Source: Sambucus nigra
Taxonomy: Eukaryota; Streptophyta; Magnoliopsida; Dipsacales; Adoxaceae
Assembly: GCA_949130495.1 (NCBI GenBank)
Contig: OX422221.1
Span: forward strand, 478,907,159-478,971,158
Length of the DNA: 64,000 nt
Direction of reading: 5' to 3'
Shown here: one piece after another, positions 57,956 through 64,000 of the stretch
How positions within the stretch are numbered: the stretch's first letter is position 1
How the letters are laid out: each line of letters starts with the position of its first letter
Translations under genes and position numbers: made by a program
Notes under the pieces: generated by a model
What the model was told of the DNA's origin: nothing
The model's database searches: none
The model's input: the letters and a program-made list of their open reading frames with translations, nothing else

Positions 57956-58541
57956 TGTTGATGTAAAAAATTAGATCACTCTAATAATTCAATCACAGAT
58001 AAATAAATGAGACAAAGAATTTTAAAGTGGTTCAGCGTTATATGAATGGCCTTCATCCACTGTTGCTTTATTGCTGAGTGTTTGAGAATCCTCGATTACA
58101 AGTTATCTCCAGAAATTCCGGTCTGGGAGTCCTCTTACAATGAGGATTGTACAATGTATTTATAGCCCTGAGGCTGTCATGTAAAAGGGTAATACATTAA
58201 ATGATATACATATGAAAGGGTAATACATTTAATGCCCTCTTTGCGTGCGCGTCCAAATGATAAGCATTTAATGAGCAGTTAAACTGTTGGTATCCTTCTT
58301 CGAGGTGCAGCTCGGACCGCCACAAGTTGCTCGGACCGCCTAAGCTTCTCGGTATTTAAGAGTTCCTCGGAGAGGAATTGTTCCTCGGAGCTTGTGAGTT
58401 CTTCAGGGAACTAGTCTTCCTCGTTGTAGTCTTGTTCCTCGGAGCAAGTGGGTTCCTCGGAAGTGTTTGTTGTTGCCATATAGATAGCCACGTGTCTTCA
58501 TATGATTGGTCCATGTCAGTAGATTAATTTTGGTATCAACA
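57956..58541 (-). mobile_element. Solo LTR inserted in the Copia pseudogene
   Basis: 586 bp, TGTTGATG to TATCAACA, flanked by GTTAG (57951-57955) and ATTAG (58542-58546), a four of five match. On the minus strand the end near 58010-58070 (CGCTGAACCACTTTAAAATT then CTTTGTCTC) resembles the polyadenylation side of plant LTRs, which sets the orientation. No interior or partner, hence a solo LTR. It contains six or so TTCCTCGGA motifs (58364-58460), possibly an upstream regulatory array. Confidence 0.75.
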
Positions 58542-58546
58542 ATTAG

Positions 58547-59850
58547 CAATAAAAGTTTAGGAAGAAACAAAATCATCCAAGTCTAATTTAAATTAATTAT
58601 TTAAAGCCAAGCCATGTCCAAAAACAATTCCATCCAAAATATTTTCTAAACCATTGCTGCTAAAAAGTAAAAGAGTATCCATAGTATGAAAGTGCTAAAA
58701 TAGAAAGTAGATTATGTTGGAGTCTACGGAAGAAGAGGTAATTTACGCCATGTATGTATGTATTCTTAGCTAATACGAACTGGCTTTTAAAGCTTCTTCA
58801 CACGTACCATTACAATTGTAGGCTCTCCGAGTAACTGGAAAGCTATGATAATCCATGAACCCTACTCGATATCACGTCACATATTTTGTTGCTCCAGTGT
58901 CTACTATCCAATCAGAGAGAGTATAAGCAACTAAATCGTGAAAAAAATACACAAATGTATAGATTATTAGGGGAAATGGGTACATGTTTGACTTAGTGCA
59001 ATCACCAGAAAAAGGACCCATCTTTGTGCAATTGTAGTACTTTTTTTTTTTTTGGTTACATGCAATTGTAGTACTTGACTTTGGTTAAATCCTTTTTCCA
59101 ACTACACTTGCCTGTGCGTAGCTTGACGATACCTTTAGCCTTTGGGCCACTTGCCACCCTTCTAGTTCTGCTTCCCTTTTCTACTATTCCTAAACCCATT
59201 TGTCTGGCACTTGCCACTCTGAATGGGAAAGGCATTAACACTTTGGTTCACTACTTAGTGCTTCACATCCATCTCGACATGACGAGAAGTATTATACAAG
59301 TTCTTAATATTCTCATTATGCATTATGATCCCTTTAATGTGTATCCATGAATCTGGGAGGGATCAAATGACAACCTGTACCCATTGCTCGTCAGTAGAGG
59401 TATTTCCTACTTTAAGTTCAGGAATCAAACTTGACATCACCCTAAGATGTTTGGTCATCGTGTGCATGGAGTCCTTCCGTTAGGTCTAAAATTTTAACAC
59501 AAGACTTCTAAGTCTCATGGTAAACGTACCACCAAAGTCGAAACGAAGATGGTCCCACATAGCTTTTACCAAGGGAAAATGCTCACATTCACAAATCAGT
59601 TCGTCGTGCATGTGGCTCAGCAGTGTAAAGCGTGCATTACGATCTTTCTTGATGAATGTCTAGTAACTCTCTTTCTCACGGCGATGTGCAAATGTGGTCC
59701 CTTCAAAGGTTGGCATATACGAGTGGATATGGTATGCCGCAACTCATGCTGATTGAGTACAAATTGTATTTCAGTTTGACATATGTTATAGTTGTTAATG
59801 GTAAGTTTCACTTCTTTAGTCATAGCAGTGACTAGGTTGTTGGAAGCCAT
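58547..59850 (-). pseudogene. Copia gag and protease remnant
   Basis: The 5' coding part of the dead Copia. The ATG at 59850 on the minus strand gives MASNNLVTAMTKEVKLTINN, the typical start of a Copia gag (UBN2-type). Further gag pieces occur in shifting frames, including PFPFRV and a basic stretch with GPKAKGIV. A zinc knuckle near 59000 is damaged: the family pattern C-x2-C-x4-H-x4-C reads YYNCTKMGPFSGDC, missing the first Cys and the His. Protease follows at 58914-58889 with WIVDTGAT (active-site DTG). Stops and frameshifts are frequent. Split from the integrase by the solo LTR and carries a small poly-T insertion at 59041. Confidence 0.8.
59027..59074 (-). mobile_element. Tiny poly(A) retroposon with target duplication
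   Basis: TGCAATTGTAGTAC occurs at 59027-59040 and again at 59061-59074. Between them lie only T13 and GGTTACA. On the minus strand this is TGTAACC followed by A13, flanked by a 14-base duplication. That is the signature of target-primed insertion of a very 5'-truncated LINE or SINE. Confidence 0.7.
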
Positions 59851-60294
59851 CACTAAATTTATTATGCCCAAGAGATTGATATTAATATTAATATTGCACA
59901 TCCTTTGGTTTGTTATAAAACCCCATTAGAAAACATTATCCTCTTCTACGCATCGAGATCGAAAGTCCTCTAGGCGCAATGTAAAAATGGAGTATATTTG
60001 AAAATTGATTTTTAAACAAATTTTATTTAATTATTCAGTTAATCAACAATAACCACAATATATCATAAGCTCAAACACAATAATTAAGCATTATGATAAC
60101 CAATATTTGTCATGCCATACAATGGTAATTCATCCCCTTACAATATGGCTACAAAAAAAAAGTAGAACACTCACCTCACCATTGCATCAAGAGTAAGAGA
60201 AGAACCTACACATTTCATCTACTATAAGACAAAACGGGTTATGTTCGTTTGCACATATACATACAAAAAACCTTAATATATATATATATATATA
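59851..60294. other. Non-coding flank of the Copia pseudogene
   Basis: An LTR and primer site are expected just right of gag but none was recognised. Ends in a (TA)n run (about 60275-60294) next to the Helitron end. Confidence 0.4.
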
Positions 60295-60306
60295 CTAGCG
60301 GAATGC

Positions 60307-60324
60307 CCGTGCCTGAAGGCACGG
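60307..60324 (-). terminator. Helitron 3' terminal hairpin
   Basis: Eight-base perfect stem CCGTGCCT / AGGCACGG with a two-base loop, eight bases inside the CTAG end. In Helitrons this hairpin acts as the transposition stop signal. Confidence 0.7.
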
Positions 60325-60329
60325 ATAAA

Positions 60330-62644
60330 AAATTCCGAAGTCTTGAATCGTGTAAATTTTAAATCACAAAGTTTTTACAACACAAATATGTGTAATGAAT
60401 TTTGAAAAATTTGCTAAATTTTTCTTTGTTTATAGAACTATCCGCCATGCTTGAGAAATAAAAAATACTTCAAACAACAATACTAACAGTCCGCTCTGGA
60501 ACTCGTATAAATATCATCGATTTAAACGATTTGTGACAATAATACAAATACGCAAGTTACTCTAAACAACACATCTACACATGATTAACTATTAATAAGG
60601 TAATGAATATAAAAAATACACAACCAATATACTATGTAAAATATAAAATCTTCATTAAAAATTGCTACGATACATTAGAGATCAATTTTGCAAAATTAAA
60701 GTCGGAATAGATGACTCAATTAGTCTTAAACAACACCTTGATGCTTAAAAACTCATTCAAAACTCAATGGATGACCTGTACGTGATCCCTATCCTACAAC
60801 CAAATTATATTAGAGCAATTTTATTTAAACAACTATCACCAAGGACCGAATGTCGTTTTGTAACAAAGTTCCTGAAAATAAGGAAAAACAAATTATATCA
60901 AATGAAAAGTTAGAAAATAGGTATAAAAGGGCATAGATTAACAATGTTAAAAGCCAAATTTTTAAAAAGAAAAAATAATACTGAACAATTTTCAAAATAA
61001 TACTGAACAAACATCAACTATATTAAACGAACTCAATGCCATTTTGCATACCTCGACCCAAGGATAAGACATGCCCTCATCCCATAAAGGTTGTGATGAG
61101 TTCAAAACTAATACCTAGCCCCCACCACTTTATGAACGCCTGCTTTGGAGGTCCATTGGTAATTGCCCTATACAATTTCAAACACACAAATATACAATTA
61201 AAAAGGTATAAATACAATGGGCAACAATATCGCCAAACAATACATTTGTAAGGTTATACATTATATTTGTAAGGTTATAGAATATAGTGCAAAGTTATAA
61301 GCTGGGAGATCCCAAGAAATATATTCAAACAATTTCTTCGTTTGGATGAAAACTAAGACTATATACAAACTGATCATAACACCAAATGACTTATCTATAC
61401 CAACATGTAATATTCACATTCATCTCCACTTATGACCAAGAAAATCAAATTGAAAATACTAAAGAATCACAAATTGATCAAGAGAATACAAATATAAGAA
61501 TAACAAAAAAAATGAACATACTTCGAAAGTGATCCGATCATATATTGGGCATAAAATAAAAACATATATATTCCACCGAAATTAGTCCCAATCATGCAAT
61601 TAGGCTCGAATCACAATCGAAAGTGTATAAGAAATATAAATAAAGAATGACACTCATCTACTAAAAAAGGCATAGATCAAAAGCAACATCTATTTTGAAA
61701 ATAGAGAACCTTCACCATCTGGATAGACTTATACATCACAAAGTCAGATAGTTTTATCCCAAAATTCATAAACCAAATCTGATTACACCCTAGTTTTGAA
61801 AACCCTTGCCCACCATTAAGTGGAGCTTTATTTAAAGAAACCCGCAATCTCTAGTTACACACGTGCAAATATAGTTTTAAGTGGATCTTCAAAAATCCAG
61901 ATCAGCTAAAGAAATAACCAAATTGCAATTGTATGTATAGAAGCACGGGGCTGCTGTATAACAGCACCAACTGCATTAAGAATATAGCAGAACAGTAGGT
62001 CGTAAATTGACTACTATAATGCCGAGATTGAGAAGTTGAATGAAGAAGATGCCTCAGAGAGAGCAGGGGTTATAATCTATCCTAAAGCCATAATGCTCGC
62101 AGTGTTTGTTTCAGTAATTTAATGTTATTCAAATGTTGTAAGTATAATCGGTTACCTTATATGGAAACGGATTCATGATCATGCTTCCAAACCGTGGAAA
62201 AGGCGCTAAGGTTATTAGGTCCAAATAAAAACATATGTACATGCACTAAAAATATTTCCATTCAGTTGGAAAACAATTAAATTAAAAGGAATTACTCATA
62301 CAAAATCAAAGATAGAAACTAAACACTAATTAAATTATGGACAAAACAAATCATTAGAGTAAATGTTTTGATCCTTTTGTGCAAAGTTTAAAAACATCTC
62401 TTGTTTTCCTGTTGATACTTTAATATCACCACTTGTTTCATCTGAAATCACAACAAATACTCTTTTATGTCCTTTTTTATGGCCATAAACACTTATACAT
62501 TATAAAATCTTTAAGTCATTTACAAAGTAGCAACACAGATAAATATTAATAGCTAACATAATGTTTATGCAGAAACAATAACAAATGTTCCCAAAGAGGG
62601 AACTCAACAAAGAGTTGACCGATCAAGAAAGAAGTCGACCCCAC
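60330..62644. other. AT-rich presumed Helitron interior, nothing recognised
   Basis: No coding motif found. A stretch at 61036-61140, more GC-rich than its surroundings, might be an exon-like fragment on the minus strand but could not be identified. Confidence 0.4.
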
Positions 62645-63249
62645 CTGAGCAACCAATTGTGCAAGCAACATCATACGTGTATGCTTATAGTCCGTCCCTC
62701 GTAAATTCTTGTTGGAGTCAATAATTCGTTCGACAACCATTTTTATCACATTTCTTTGTTGTTCTTAAGTCATTTCAACATATAATGGAAGGACAGGTAA
62801 CTTAGGACAGACCTTTTGAGGGACAGGTGGAAAAAAATGATTGATTTCTAGAAAATATGGTGAATACGTGTCATCTGTCATTACAATATCAGATGGCTTT
62901 GGTACTACAGAGACCAGTTCAATGGGCGAATAGGAGAAAGTGGAATATCTAAAGAAACATTATCCTCTTTTGGAATATCAGCGACGACTACAGCAACTTC
63001 TTCATTCAAAACCTCCTCTTTTGGAGATGATTCGTCAGCTCGAGAAAAAACCATTGGATTTTCTAAGACGTCCACGGAAGTTTCAATTTTGGGCGTCAAG
63101 GGTAGTGAAGTAATTTCAGCAATTGTCACTACAGGCAGTGAAAGAGGCATATTCAACGAAATAGAAGAATCTGCCTCAGGTTCTGTAGCATCAGACTGCA
63201 TAGGATTTGTATTATCCTCCATTAGAGGCAATAACTTAAGAGCCATCAT
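62645..63249 (-). pseudogene. Symplekin/Pta1-like exon fragment, broken
   Basis: A minus-strand stretch that resembles the middle of plant symplekin-like proteins (scaffold of the mRNA 3'-end processing complex in the nucleus). Upstream part: an acidic and proline-rich region (PLSLPVVTIAEITSLPLTPK). After a frameshift near 62915-62925 it continues VVPKPSD and PKLPVLPLYVEMT, then a TAA at about 62765. It goes on in the same frame with VERIIDSNKNLRGTD and HTRMMLLAQLVAQ, then CAG|GTGGGG, which looks like an exon end with a GT donor. The family phrase recalled is LP-YV-LTEEQ...AVERII-S-K-L-GTD-SQTRMALLARLVAQ. It is a single broken exon on the same strand as the Helitron, so capture is plausible. 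Identification is from memory of the family and should be tested by search. Confidence 0.5.
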
Positions 63250-63389
63250 TTATTGGGATATTTCTACTTGCCCAATGTTGCGTCCGAGTCATAGTTCAAT
63301 GTCCACCGTATACACAACAATGAAGTTCATAGATCAAGTTGATAATCATACAGTTTCATTAAGATCCATATCAAAATCAATGGATCAAA

Positions 63390-63480
63390 CTTAGAATATG
63401 AAATAATGTCGTAAACCACAGGTATTGCTATCATATATCAAATTTCGAATATGAAATAATGTCATAAACCACATGTAACG
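63390..63480 (+). repeat. Short direct repeat
   Basis: GAATATGAAATAATGTC followed by TAAACCACA occurs twice, about 65 bp apart, followed by GTCAC-type short repeats. Confidence 0.75.
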
Positions 63481-63759
63481 ATGTCACGAACTGTCACAGG
63501 TATCGCTGTCACAGACCGTTTTCTCAAAAGCTAACAGGTATGCCTCTTAGCATTACAAATGAGCAGGGAAAATTAATATTGCTTTTGGGGAATTATACTC
63601 CAATGTAAGAAATTTTAGATCATACTGTTTCGATGACTTCTAAGAGATTATAAACATACTTTTTCAAAAATATGGAAAGATAATGTAAATTAAAGGAAAG
63701 CGAAGTACTGGATGTTGTGTAGAGGCTGTAATTCCTAGAAGCGAATTACATACATAAAG

Positions 63760-63985
63760 ATACTGTAATCTAGAGCTCATAAAATTACTGTAATTCTGGA
63801 ATGCCACGAAGTACGGGAATCCTAAAGTTACTGTAATTCTGGAATGCCACTGAGTATTGGAGTTCGTAAACTCACTGGAATGTTACTGTAATTACAATTG
63901 CTCCTAAAATTATTGCTATTCAACGAATATAAATTTGAAACAAAAGTAAGCAATGGTTTATTGCTTTTACAGGAATACCGCTAAG
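63760..63985 (+). repeat. Minisatellite with TTACTGTAATTCTGGAATGCC unit
   Basis: Units of about 50 bp beginning ATTACTGTAATTCTGGAAT and continuing GCCAC-GAGTA; two are good copies (about 63784-63830 and 63831-63878) and flanking ones are decayed. The array runs to or near the window edge. Non-coding. Confidence 0.75.
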
Positions 63986-64000
63986 TACTGAAGATTGTGT

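Larger units (their letters stand above)
60295..64000 (-). mobile_element. Helitron, 3' end at 60295, 5' end beyond the window or not recognised
   Basis: On the minus strand the sequence ends with the hairpin CCGTGCCTTCAGGCACGG (60307-60324), then GCATTCCG and CTAG (60298-60295), followed by T. A short GC-rich hairpin about ten bases from a CTAG terminus beside a T is the Helitron 3' signature. No Rep/helicase gene or TC-type 5' end was found, so the right extent is a guess running to the window edge. It is probably a non-autonomous Helitron. The adjoining (TA)n is a favoured type of target. Confidence 0.6.

Noticed and set aside
61036..61140. Exon-like block (minus strand) in the presumed Helitron
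   Set aside because: More GC-rich with a GT-like edge, but all frames are short or stopped and no protein family could be named.

Overview
The window looks like intergenic, heterochromatin-type DNA from a flowering plant. It is AT-rich and carries no intact host gene. It is full of plant transposons: LTR retrotransposons with initiator-Met-type primer sites, CACTA elements with a TNP2-like transposase, MITEs, a Helitron end, and plant-type gene scraps (PPR and symplekin-like). Every sizeable coding trace is broken, so the useful annotation is the order in which elements landed in one another. All calls come from reading the sequence by eye; no database search was run.

Layout: 1-4206 has no recognisable content. 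4212-25892 is a minus-strand Ty3/gypsy element (A). Its right LTR was split by a Copia-like solo LTR (11686-23440), which was split in turn by a plus-strand Ty3/gypsy element (B, 12010-22149). B has two 2,924-bp LTRs that differ at only about 50 positions. 25898-31660 is degenerate non-coding DNA with a foldback MITE and a PPR-gene scrap. 31661-40242 is a minus-strand, gag-only Copia/Sirevirus-like element in tandem form (LTR-internal-LTR-internal-LTR), with its primer-binding site repeated three or four times per internal region. 40243-43574 is non-coding.

43575-59850 is one dead Copia retrotransposon on the minus strand (gag, protease, integrase, RT, RNase H). It was split by an outer CACTA element (44875-56527) and by a solo LTR (57956-58541). 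A second CACTA of the same family sits inside the outer one in the opposite orientation (45414-52544, TGA target duplication). It carries a nearly readable TNP2-type transposase with two introns and four premature stops, plus a MITE in a (TG)n tract. From 60295 to the right edge is the 3' end of a minus-strand Helitron; a symplekin-like exon fragment lies downstream of it and may be captured host sequence.

Nothing here works together as a pathway. The strongest biology is transposon biology: trans-mobilised elements with non-coding interiors, repeated primer-binding sites, a template-switch-like foldback in one gag copy, palindromic subterminal arrays in CACTA ends, and an inverted transposase duplication that could make hairpin RNA.
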